Shown: piece by piece, positions 35,687 to 44,160 of the stretch
How the letters are laid out: each line of letters opens with the position of its first letter
Position numbering within the stretch: position 1 is the stretch's first letter
Assembly: GCF_016718685.1 (NCBI RefSeq)
Contig: NZ_JADKCX010000054.1
Span: 1-44,160, forward strand
DNA from: Haliscomenobacter sp.
GTDB taxonomy: Bacteria > Bacteroidota > Bacteroidia > Chitinophagales > Saprospiraceae
DNA length: 44,160 nt
Reading direction: 5' to 3'
Made by a program: the position numbers and the translations under genes
The notes under the pieces: model-generated
What the model was told of the DNA's origin: nothing
Databases searched by the model: none
What the model saw: the letters and a program-made list of their open reading frames with translations, nothing else

Positions 35687-37738
35687 CTAAAGGGGCAAGT
35701 TAAGAATAAATTCTGAACCTTCACCTGTGGAGGAAATTACATGTATACTTCCACCGTGGCCTTTGGTGATGATGTCGTAACTGAGGGACAGCCCCAGACC
35801 CGTGCCTTGCCCAGTCGGCTTGGTGGTGAAGAAGGGCTGGAAGATTTTGTCTTTAATTGCTTCCGGGACACCATTGCCATTGTCTTTGATGCTTATTTCA
35901 ATGGCATCGCCCATTTTTATGGTGTTAACCGTCACCGTAGGTTGATAGCTTTTAATTCCCGATTTTGCCTTTTCATTTACCGCATAAAACGCATTATTGA
36001 TCAAATTCAGCAGTACCCGGCTAATGTCTTGGGGAATGACTTCAATTTTCGGGAGTGATGGATCAAAATGGGTTTCCATCGTCACATTAAAGTTATTGTC
36101 CTTCGCCCGTAAGCCGTGATACGCCAACCGCAGGTATTCATCAGCGAGGGCGTTGATATCGGTGGGTTCTTTCACACCCGTGCTCGCCCGCGAATGTTCG
36201 AGCATGCCTTTGACTATGGAGGAGGCGCGTTGGCCGTGGTGGTTGATTTTGTTGAGATTTTGCTCCAAATCATCGGCTATGGCGATGACTTCGGAGGTAT
36301 TGCCAGCCTTTATTTCCTCCTTCATCTCGCCCAGCATTTCTGCGCTGACTTCGGCGAAGTTGTTGACGAAATTCAGTGGGTTTTGAATTTCATGCGCGAT
36401 GCCTGCGGTGAGCTCACCCAGCGAGGCGAGCTTTTCGGATTGGATGAGCTGGGCCTGGGTGGTGCGTAAATCCGCCAAAGTAGTTTCTAAAGCACTGTTT
36501 TTCAAGGCTAATTCAAGTCCTGAATTGACCAAATCTTGATTCTGGCTTTCGATTTGTAATTTTTGTTGGTTTAATTTATCGTTTAGCAATTTTTTACGCC
36601 GATTGGTGTAAATCAAGACCCCTGCCAGGAGTATAAGCGTGAATAAACCGACTAAAAGTGTATTCTGGCGAATTCTGTTTTTCGTATTTATTTCTTTTTT
36701 TTCTAACTCAGCCAGCTTGTTTCGCTGTTCACTTTCCAAAAAATACCGTTTATTCGTCTGGTCTTGAGTAAACAGTTTTTCTTTTATGGCATTGTGGTTT
36801 TTTAAATAAAACAAGGATTTTATTGGATCGATTTTTTCAAAATACTCCGACAAAATCAAGGCTGCATTCATTTCATTTACATCATTACCCATTTTGGCAG
36901 CGCCATCGTATGCCGTTTTTGCGTAATAATGCATGGAGTCGAGGACCCCTTTCTTTTGCATGGCATTGGCCAGGTATATCTGAGTTTCTTGTAGCGTAAA
37001 TGGATTGTTTGTTTGCTCCATGGCCGAGCGCATAATGTGCAAATGCGCTATTGCTGAGTCAGGTTTATTTTGGGCCAAGTATCCTATGCCAATTGTATTG
37101 TGTGCATAACCTACGAAATGCGTGGCATTGAATTTTATGGACTGTGCACAGCTCAGGCATTTAAAGGCATAAATTAAAGCGGAGTCTGCTTGTTGCAATT
37201 TGCAGTACATATGAGACGCCGTCATGTAACTTGCCCATTTGTGTACGGGGTTAAACGCTATTTCAGGATGATTTTTGAACATCCGAATATTTTCATGACA
37301 TTCTTCCAAACACCTTTTGTAGTCACCTTGCTTTTCGTACGCCAATTTAGCCATATTTATATAGTTACCAAGCACATACAGATCATCTTTATATCTTTCT
37401 TTCCCTTCTAAAGCCAATTCCAGACCTTTTGCCCATTGACCACTTATGCTGTATTGAAAAGACAAGGGGGCTAATATTTTCCGAAGGCCCTCGGCATAAT
37501 TGAGTTTTCGGGAGAGTTTGAGGGCTTCTTCTCCAAGCAGGATGGATTTTTCCACATTCGTATTTGAATAGATCACTGCTATTTTGGTTAGGGTGTTGAT
37601 CCGATTGGTATCATTAGGCAGTGTGGCTAATCTTTTTTCCAAACTATCAAGTAAAGTGTTCGAAAACCCTTGTGGCTGAGCTACAACGCACAGATGACCT
37701 ACAAAACACAAAAAACAAGTCAGGATTACTATTCTCAT
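35687..37738 (-). CDS. TPR-containing sensor histidine kinase
   Basis: This 683-residue protein has a signal peptide (CFVGHLCVVAQPQ). TPR-type helical repeats fill about residues 30-340 (YAEGLRKILAPLSFQYSISG, TIGIGYLAQNKPDSAIAHL), so the sensor lies in the periplasm. One membrane helix follows at about 355-375 (TLLVGLFTLILLAGVLIYT), then a coiled coil and the transmitter: His449 in GIAHEIQNPLNF, LINNAFYAVNEKAK, IKDNGNGVPEAI, FFTTKPTGQGTGLGLSLSYD. All motifs are intact. The transmitter is nearly identical over about 100 residues to that of the propeller kinase upstream. Gap to the next kinase is 12 bases; gap from the propeller kinase is 10. Confidence 0.92.
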   Translation of the reverse strand: MRIVILTCFLCFVGHLCVVAQPQGFSNTLLDSLEKRLATLPNDTNRINTLTKIAVIYSNTNVEKSILLGEEALKLSRKLNYAEGLRKILAPLSFQYSISGQWAKGLELALEGKERYKDDLYVLGNYINMAKLAYEKQGDYKRCLEECHENIRMFKNHPEIAFNPVHKWASYMTASHMYCKLQQADSALIYAFKCLSCAQSIKFNATHFVGYAHNTIGIGYLAQNKPDSAIAHLHIMRSAMEQTNNPFTLQETQIYLANAMQKKGVLDSMHYYAKTAYDGAAKMGNDVNEMNAALILSEYFEKIDPIKSLFYLKNHNAIKEKLFTQDQTNKRYFLESEQRNKLAELEKKEINTKNRIRQNTLLVGLFTLILLAGVLIYTNRRKKLLNDKLNQQKLQIESQNQDLVNSGLELALKNSALETTLADLRTTQAQLIQSEKLASLGELTAGIAHEIQNPLNFVNNFAEVSAEMLGEMKEEIKAGNTSEVIAIADDLEQNLNKINHHGQRASSIVKGMLEHSRASTGVKEPTDINALADEYLRLAYHGLRAKDNNFNVTMETHFDPSLPKIEVIPQDISRVLLNLINNAFYAVNEKAKSGIKSYQPTVTVNTIKMGDAIEISIKDNGNGVPEAIKDKIFQPFFTTKPTGQGTGLGLSLSYDIITKGHGGSIHVISSTGEGSEFILNLPL

Positions 37739-37748
37739 TTTGCTCTTT

Positions 37749-40700
37749 TTACGATTGTATCTGAAAAGGTAAAACTATTAAAAACTCAGCACCGACTCCT
37801 TCTGTACTTTCGATTTTCAATGTGCCGCCATGCCCCTTGGTGACAATATCATACGCCAAACTCAACCCCAGTCCCGTGCCTTGCCCGGTAGGTTTGGTGG
37901 TGAAAAAGGGCTGGAGGATTTTGTCTTTGATGGCGTCAGGTATGCCGTTGCCATTGTCTTGGACTTTTAATTCGATCCCCTTTTCAACTCGGTTTGTAGT
38001 GATTGTTACAATGGGGTGATACCCTTCAATCCCCATTTTTGCCTTCTCATTCACCGCATAAAAAGCATTATTGATCAAGTTCAACAACACCCGCCCAATG
38101 TCTTGCGGAATGACGGAAACCAAGGGCAAATCGGGGTCAAAGTGCGTTTCCATTGTCGCATTAAAGCTACTGTCTTTGGCCCGCAAGCCATGATACGCCA
38201 GGCGGAGGTATTCATCGGCCAGGGCATTGAGGTCGGTGGGCTCTTTTACACCCGTACTCGCCCGCGAGTGCTCTAGCATCCCTTTGACGATGGAGGAGGC
38301 GCGTTGGCCGTGGTGGTTGATTTTGCTGAGGTTTTGCTCCAGATCATCGGCTATTGCGATGACTTCTGAAGTATTGCCAGCTTTTATTTCCTCTTTCATT
38401 TCGCCCAGCATTTCGGCGCTGACTTCGGCGAAGTTGTTGACGAAATTCAGCGGGTTTTGAATTTCGTGGGCAATGCCTGCGGTGAGTTCACCGAGGGAGG
38501 CGAGTTTTTCGGATTGGATGAGTTGGTTTTGGGTGGATTTGAGGTTTTCTAATGACTTCTCTAATTCCGTTGATTTCTGCTCTAATTGCACTGTCCGAAG
38601 GGCTACCTTTTTTTCCAAAATTGATTTTTCTCTGCGCAAGGCTTTGCTACGGGATTGTACATACCACCCAATGCTGCCGCCAATGAGTAGGGCATACAGG
38701 CAATATGCCCACCAGGTTTGCCACCAGGGTGGACGAATTGAAAATGTGTAAGTAGATTCATCACTCCAAACTCCTTCGCTATTCATGGCCTTCACCTTAA
38801 AAATGTAGTTGCCCTGTGGTAGGTTGCCGTAAGGCGCTTCGTTGCGGTCGGTGAGCGCACTCCAGTTTTGGTCCATGCCTTCCAATTTATATTGGTATTT
38901 AACTTTTTTGGGTTGAGCCATTGTAATACCGATAAAATGAAAGGTTACGTAATTGTTGTTGTAAGCCAGACTTAAATGTTCGGGCAAATTATACCAGGGT
39001 GATAAACCATCAAAGGTAAAATTGCCCACCTTTACGCCATTGCCTAAGGTAAGGGTGGTGTCTTTGACAAAGAAATTGTTTTGGCTTTCTTTCTCTTTTG
39101 CAGAAGCGGATTGAAGCACCGATGATGCTAAACTTGCCCAGGCAATGTTTTGATTGAACAAGGCAATACCGTTTAATTGAATGTTTGGCGCAATTGAGGC
39201 AATTTCTTTGCCTGTTGGCGGATGATAAGCAGTTAAGCGATCGTTTGCCCCGATCCAGATGGTTCCGTCTTCGGCTTCACACAGCGCATTTGAATTGCAA
39301 CCTATGCCCAAAAAGCCATCTTCATACGTGTAGTTTTTAAAAAAAACATCACCGGCTTTTAGCTGACCGTACTTAACTTTTTGGGTAAACTCAACCAACT
39401 TACGCTGACTCAACATATTTAACCCAAAACGGGTACCGAACCAAATATTTCCGCTTTTGTCTTCCATGATACTGAAAACAAAATCATTGGAGAGCCCTTC
39501 TTTTTCGGTAAAATGCGTAAAAGACGTTCCCTCCCGACTGAGTCGGGATACGCCTCCACCTTCTGTACCGAACCAAATATTTCCGCTTTTGTCTTCCAGA
39601 ATACTCCATACAAAATTATTGGAGAGGCCTTCTTTTTCGGTAAAATGCGTAAAGGACGTTCCCTCCCGACTGAGTCGGGATACGCCTCCACCATAAGTAC
39701 CGAACCAAATATTTCCGCTTTTGTCTTCCAGAATACTCGAAACAAAATTATTGGAGAGGCCTTCTTTTTCGGTAAAATGCGTAAAGGAGGTTCCCTCCCG
39801 ACTGAGTCGGGATACGCCTCCACCCGCTGTACCGAACCAAATATTTCCGTTTTTGTCTTCCAGAATACTCCTAACAGTATTATTAGAGAGCCCTTCTTTT
39901 TCGGTAAAATGCGTAAAGAATTTTCCATCCCGACTGAGTCGGGATACGCCTCCATACGCTGTACCGAACCAAATATTTCCGTTTTTGTCTTGCAGGATAC
40001 TCCAAACAGAATTATTGGAGAGTCCTTCTTTTTCGGTAAAATGGGTAAAGAATTTTCCATCTACTAGTCGAGTACACCTCCACCATTAGTACCGAACCAA
40101 ATATTTCCGCTTTTATCTTTCAGGATACTCCAAACATCATTATAAGAGAGCCCTTCTTTTTCGGTAAAATGCGTAAAGGAAACTCCCTCCTGATTAATTC
40201 GGGATACGCCTCCATTATACGTACCGAACCAAATATTTCCGCTTTTGTCTTCCAGAATACTTTGAACATGATTATTGGAGAGGCCTTCTTTTTCGGTAAA
40301 ATGCGTAAAAGACTTCCCCTCCCGATTGAGTCGGGATATACCTCCACCAAAAGTACCGAACCAAATATTTCCGCTTTTATCTTCCAGAATACTCACAACA
40401 TCATTATTGGAGAGGCCTTCTTTTTCGGTAAAATGCGTAAAGGAAGTTCCCTCCCGACTGAGTCGGGATACGCCTCCACCCGCTGTACCGAACCAAATAT
40501 TTCCGTTTTTGTCTTCCAGAATACTCTGAACAATATTATTGGAGAGGCCTTCTTTTTCGGTAAAATGCGTAAAGGACGTTCCCTCCCGACTGAGTCGGGA
40601 TACTCCACCATACGTACCGAACCAAATATTTCCGCTTTTGTCTTCCAGGATACTTCTGACAGAATTATTGGAGAGTCCTTCTTTTTCGGTAAAATGGGTA

Positions 40701-41520
40701 AAGAATTTTCCTCCCGACTGAGTCGGGATACGCCTCCACCAAAAGTACCGAACCAAATATTTCCGCTTTTGTCTTCCAGAATACTTTGAACAATATTATT
40801 AGAGAGTCCTTCTTTTTCGGTAAAATGCGTAAAGGACGTTCCCTCCCGACTGAGTCGGGATACGCCTCCACCCCAAGTACCGAACCAAATATTTCCACTT
40901 TTGTCTTCCAAAATACTTTGAACAATATTATTAGAGAGTCCTTCTTTTTCGGTAAAATGCGTAAAGAATTTTCCATCGTATTTTGATACGCCTCCACCAT
41001 TCGTACCAAACCAAATATTTCCGTTTTTATCTTGTAACATACAGGTTATATCGCCGTGTTTTAGGCCCTGTAGTTTGCTGAAAGAGCTAAAGCCGGCGGG
41101 GTTTTGGTCTTTAACCAAAGCGTCTTTTGCGATGACCACTTCGGGTATTCCCGCTGCAAAAGGACGGTCAATGGCGGGTACGGTTTTGGGTACTAAAAAA
41201 GTGTCCTGCCCGGGTATGCACACTCTTGGTGTACCGACTAAAACAATTTTTGGTTTTCCTGCCGGGTGTACGTTTGTATGGGTAGGTACTACTTTTGGCG
41301 TGCCTGCTTTTACCTTTTTTAATTTGCGCTCATCCACAACAACGACCTTGGGAGGCGTTACGCTGTCATTCGGTACCGTATAGCCGATGGTAGCCATTAC
41401 TTTAGGGGCAATGATAGTGGGGTGTTCCTGCTCCTTAGGTTGGTTGCATGAAAAAAAGAAGAGTCCGGTAATAAAAAGTGCCGCCTGAAATAGGCTTTTT
41501 GTTGTCATTCGTTTTGTCAT
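37749..41520 (-). pseudogene. Propeller sensor histidine kinase with 132-bp repeats, two frame breaks
   Basis: The pieces make one sensor kinase of about 1250 residues. A lipoprotein-type signal (ITGLFFFSC) and a Pro/Val-rich linker lead to about twelve 44-residue blades (FTHFTEKEGLSNN ... SILEDKSGNIWFGT). A further region (GCNSNALCEAEDGTIWIGAN), a Y_Y_Y domain (YQYKLEGMDQNWSALTDR), a membrane helix (YCLYALLIGGSIGWYV) and an intact transmitter (GIAHEIQNPLNF, VQDNGNGIPDAI, TGQGTGLGLSLAYD) follow. The frame is lost at about 40710, where one G of a GGG (minus strand) is absent, and at about 40070, where about 4 bases are missing and TAG TAG stops appear. ATGs exist at 41562, 41520 and 41508; the last two fit a lipoprotein signal better, while 41562 lies 3 bases after the upstream stop. 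The last 570 residues form an open frame from 39467. Confidence 0.85.
39432..41010. repeat. About twelve near-identical tandem repeats of 132 bp
   Basis: The plus-strand string CTTCTTTTTCGGTAAAATG recurs about every 132 bases (39497, 39629 and on to about 40939). Each unit encodes one 44-residue propeller blade of the kinase. Eight copies contain the exact palindrome CCCGACTGAGTCGGG, encoding SRLSRE. Units differ mostly in a few bases coding for the variable residues after SNN and after WFGT. Because 132 is a multiple of 3, all reading frames stay open and produce long false frames on both strands. Confidence 0.93.
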
Positions 41521-41564
41521 TGAATGTATTACGATGATTGAATAAACCGGAACTGTTTTCATGC

Positions 41565-43573
41565 TTATTGATTGGGTATTTGAATAATAAATGTCGTTCC
41601 CCCATTTTCTGCTGTTTCTACTGCCAAAGTGCCGCTGTGTCCTTTGGTGACAATATCGTATGCCAAACTCAGTCCCAAGCCCGTACCTTTTCCGGTAGGC
41701 TTGGTGGTGAAAAATGGCTGAAAGATTTTGTCTTTGATCGCTTCAGGAATGCCATTGCCATTGTCTTGTATCGCTCAGCAACCGCATAAAAAGCATTGTT
41801 GATCAAATTCAACAACACCCGCCCAATGTCTTGCGGAATGACTTCAACCTTTGGCAGCGATTCATCAAAATGCGTTTCCATCGTGGCATTGAAACTGCTG
41901 TCTTTAGCCCGCAAGCCATGATAAGCCAGCCGCAGGTATTCATCGGCCAGGGCGTTCAAGTCGGTTGGTTCCTTTACACCCGTACTGGCTCGCGAGTGCT
42001 CCAGCATGCCTTTGACGATGGAAGAGGCGCGTTGGCCGTGGTGGTTGATTTTTGCTGAGGTTTTGTTTGAGGTCGGCGGCGATGGCTTTGGCTTCCTGGG
42101 TATCGCCTTTGTCTAATTCCTCTTCCATTTCGCCCAGCATTTCCGCGCTGACCTCGGCGAAGTTGTTGACGAAGTTCAGTGGGTTTTGAATTTCGTGGGC
42201 GATGCCTGCGGTGAGTTCACCGAGGGAGGCGAGTTTTTCGGATTGGATGAGTTGGGCTTGGGTGGATTGGAGGTTTCGAGGGATTGGTTGAGCGCCGCAG
42301 TACGTTCGGTGACCAGGCGCTCCAGCGTTTCATTTTGAGTAGCGAGGATCTGCTGTTTTTCGGCATACAGTTGATTGACCTGCTCCAGGTTGTGCAACAT
42401 GGACTGATTGACCTGCCGGAACTTATATCCCAGCAACGCAGACATTGTAATCGGAAAAGACAAGGTAGCGAGATGAAACAAGATATCTTTGGATATTTGG
42501 CTCCAGGAGAGCTCATAACCGGTAATAAATAAGGTCCAAAACAAAAAATAAGCCAAGGTGCCATACAAAACGGGCATTCCACTTTGGCTTCGCTGACGGT
42601 TGGCATCTATGGCCATTGAAACGGTAAGCAGCGTCTGAAACAGGGTTGTAACAAACCACAAGATATCTCTGGTTTCATAGCTGAAAAGGTAATAGCCTAT
42701 AATATTTACAAAACCCAATGCCAGAAATAGAAAAATATAAACCCTCCGATTGTTTTCAAGCAATAAATATATGCAATAAAGTAGGCAAAACGAGCCCAGA
42801 AGATTCAATAGCAATGAAGAAAATACGTACTGCGCATTGCGCTCCAAATAAGGGTTTATTTCTAGTTGAAAAAGAAAAAAGGAGAACAGGGCGTTCATAA
42901 AAGCCCATCCACTGAACCAAAAATTAGCCCTAAGTGGTGTATAATACAAAAACAGAACACCGTGAACAAAAAAGAGTATCAAGGCAAAACCGATGTTAAA
43001 CCCAGACCAGAAATTACTTTTACGAGAAGAAAGTAGGTACTTACTATCAAAAACGCGCGCTGAAAACAAGTGGTATCGGATATTGTAAATGGGATCAAGA
43101 TTCAAACCTGGCTGAAAATAGTAGCGTATGGCCAGTGTATTGTCCAGTGAATCCAGTTTTAAAATGAGGTGGTCATCTAAAGGGTTATAAGCAATGGTGT
43201 GTTGATCGCTAGGGTCAATTTGCCCGATTTTTTGAATCAAGCGACCATTGAGGTAAATTTCAGAAGCTCCTGATTGTGAAATCGATAAGGCATAATTTTT
43301 AGCAGCCTGATGGCCAAGCTTTATTCGCAGCCATAGCGGTTGGTCAGTCGAAATGTTGGGTAATTGCACAACTTCTTTACTCGGATCGATATCCTCCCAC
43401 TGCGCATCATCAAACTCCGGCTTTGCCCATTCTGGATTATCCCCCGGGTGCCATTTCCAGCCCTGGTTCAGTAAAACACCTTCCTTGGGCAGGCTATCGA
43501 GGCGAAACATAGCTTCATTTTGGGTAAAGGCAAGCAAGGGAAACAGGAGCAAACAGAAGATTAGATTCCGCAT
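41565..43573 (-). pseudogene. 7TMR-DISM sensor histidine kinase, broken transmitter
   Basis: The N-terminal 430 residues are intact: signal peptide (LLLFPLLAFTQ), jelly-roll sensor (GWKWHPGDNPEWAKPEFDDA, GASEIYLNGRLIQKIG) and seven membrane helices, closely like the kinase at 33506. The transmitter is disrupted three times. Near 42272 one C of a CCC (minus strand) is missing. Near 42051 one A is added in the run within SKINHHG. Near 41776 about 90 bases are lost, removing the stretch between FYAV and QDNGNGIP, which also shifts the frame. The final part (DNGNGIPEAIKDKIFQPFF) reads to the stop at 41565. It is probably non-functional as a kinase, though a truncated membrane sensor could still be made. 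It is the first gene of the operon. Confidence 0.85.
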
Positions 43574-43644
43574 CGTAAAAGGGTTTTAGGGCGCGCATTA
43601 CTGGAGTGAATGCTTTTTGCAAAATACACAAATAATGCCGTGCA

Positions 43645-43686
43645 TAAAAAAACCTGCCCCATTTTCATCGACTAAAAACGAGGCAG
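43645..43686 (-). terminator. Rho-independent terminator of the upstream kinase gene
   Basis: On the minus strand CTGCC and CGTTTT pair with AAAATG and GGCAG around a 9-base loop, followed by a T-tract (A-run at 43645-43652 on the plus strand). It separates the kinase at the right edge from the six-gene kinase operon. Confidence 0.8.
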
Positions 43687-43760
43687 ATAAATAAATGCTA
43701 GTTCATCTCAACTGATGATATAAAGATGGTAAAGCCAAGCCTAATTTTGAGGAATGACTT

Positions 43761-43823
43761 TCCGCTTGGTAGAAATGGATGTCCGAATGGTAGAACTGGC
43801 ACTCCGAACGGCATAAAAGAAAA
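43761..43823. promoter_or_regulatory. Three direct repeats spaced exactly 21 bp
   Basis: TCCG(C/A)(T/A)(T/C)GG occurs at 43761, 43782 and 43803, so the sites lie on the same face of the helix. The longest similarity is between the first two (TCCG..TGGTAGAA.TGG). They lie between the right-edge kinase gene and its terminator, 190-250 bases upstream of the next gene's start. It may be a regulator-binding array; LytTR and similar regulators use repeats with about this spacing. Confidence 0.45.
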
Positions 43824-43856
43824 ATGAGGGCACATATAATAAAGCTGTTTGAAAAT

Positions 43857-44160
43857 TTAGACATGCTCATAGCCCAGACGAATGATAAACTCAGTTCCTT
43901 CGCCAATCCTGCTGTTTACGTCCAAACTTCCCCCATGCCCCTTGATCACAATGTCATACGCCAAACTCAAACCTAACCCCGTTCCCTGCCCCGTCGGCTT
44001 GGTAGTAAAAAAGGGCTGGAAAATTTTTTCTTTGATGGTTTCAGGAATGCCGTTGCCATTGTCTTGGATTTTTAATTCGATCTCCTTTTCAATTCGGTTT
44101 GAAGTGATTGTTACAATGGGGAGATACCCTTCAATCCCCATTTTCGCCTTCTCATTCACC
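43857..44160 (-). CDS. Sensor histidine kinase, C-terminal ATPase part only (5' end outside window)
   Basis: The visible 101 residues are the end of a kinase ATPase domain: VNEKAKMGIEGYLPIVTITS, IQDNGNGIPETIKEKIFQPFF, TGQGTGLGLSLAYD and EGTEFIIRLGYEHV. They closely resemble the matching part of the propeller kinase at 37749. The frame is open to the right edge, so the gene starts outside the window; the apparent GTG at the edge is an internal Val of YAVNEKAK. It is followed by its own terminator and is the fifth related kinase in this block. Confidence 0.9.
   Translation of the reverse strand, partial: VNEKAKMGIEGYLPIVTITSNRIEKEIELKIQDNGNGIPETIKEKIFQPFFTTKPTGQGTGLGLSLAYDIVIKGHGGSLDVNSRIGEGTEFIIRLGYEHV

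Noticed and set aside
39419..40789. Long open frames on both strands inside the blade repeats (for example minus-strand proteins rich in RILPKKK and plus-strand proteins rich in FFFGKMRK)
   Set aside because: They are shifted or antisense readings of the 132-bp repeats. The period is a multiple of 3, so any frame open in one unit is open in all.
39432..41010. CRISPR array
   Set aside because: The units are 132 bp, coding, and lack the short repeat and unique spacer pattern; no cas genes are present.
43703..43906. Minus-strand frame of 67 residues between two kinase genes
   Set aside because: It overlaps the end of the right-edge kinase and the 21-bp repeats in a different frame. It has no family resemblance or clear start signal.

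Overview
The window looks like a chromosomal segment of a Bacteroidota bacterium, probably of the Saprospiria (Haliscomenobacter/Lewinella-like). This is inferred from the type IX secretion (T9SS) sorting domains on exported proteins, promoter-like TAnnTTTG motifs, weak Shine-Dalgarno signals, the DUF1599 / BT_3928-type gene pair, and many propeller and 7TMR-DISM sensor kinases. No rRNA, tRNA, CRISPR array or transposase was seen.

Layout. 1-3.3 kb: a hemolysin III-type membrane protein cut by the window edge, divergent from a PIF1-like helicase with HRDC and HTH domains. 3.4-8.0 kb: an operon of sigma factor, membrane anti-sigma-like protein and a secreted TPR-CHAT (caspase-like) protein, closed by a strong terminator. 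8.1-10.9 kb: two exported proteins, one with a tail-fibre-like C-terminus and one a C10 (streptopain) cysteine protease with a T9SS signal. 10.9-13.5 kb: a sodium/solute symporter and myo-inositol oxygenase operon on the minus strand. 13.8-18.1 kb: a secreted trypsin-like protease, convergent across a large palindrome with an LVIVD-type T9SS protein that is coupled to a YigZ/IMPACT gene. 18.3-20.4 kb: a DUF1599 gene split by a frameshift, then a BT_3928-like DoxX membrane protein. 20.4-25.2 kb (minus): a TIR-TPR-SDR fusion, a TlpA-type thioredoxin lipoprotein and a small conserved hypothetical. 25.5-27.0 kb: hemE and a small COG3650-type lipoprotein. 27.1-30.8 kb: a propeller LytS-type kinase and its LytTR regulator, both frame-disrupted. 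31.2-32.0 kb: an HpcH/HpaI-type aldolase.

32.1-44.2 kb (minus) is the most striking block. Four histidine kinases with different sensors (7TMR-DISM, propeller, TPR, 7TMR-DISM) and very similar transmitter domains lie nose to tail with gaps of only 2-13 bases, followed by a stand-alone receiver and a receiver-class III nucleotide cyclase. A fifth, related kinase enters from the right edge behind its own terminator. The arrangement suggests many sensors feeding one receiver and a cyclic-nucleotide output. Two of the kinases are frame-disrupted, and one contains about twelve near-identical 132-bp repeats.

Caution: several frameshifts (near 18554, 28661, 29780, 40710, 42051 and 42272) are single-base changes in short runs of one base, so sequencing error is possible. 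Others (2 nt near 30252, about 4 nt near 40070, roughly 90 nt near 41776) are not typical of that error and point to genuine decay.
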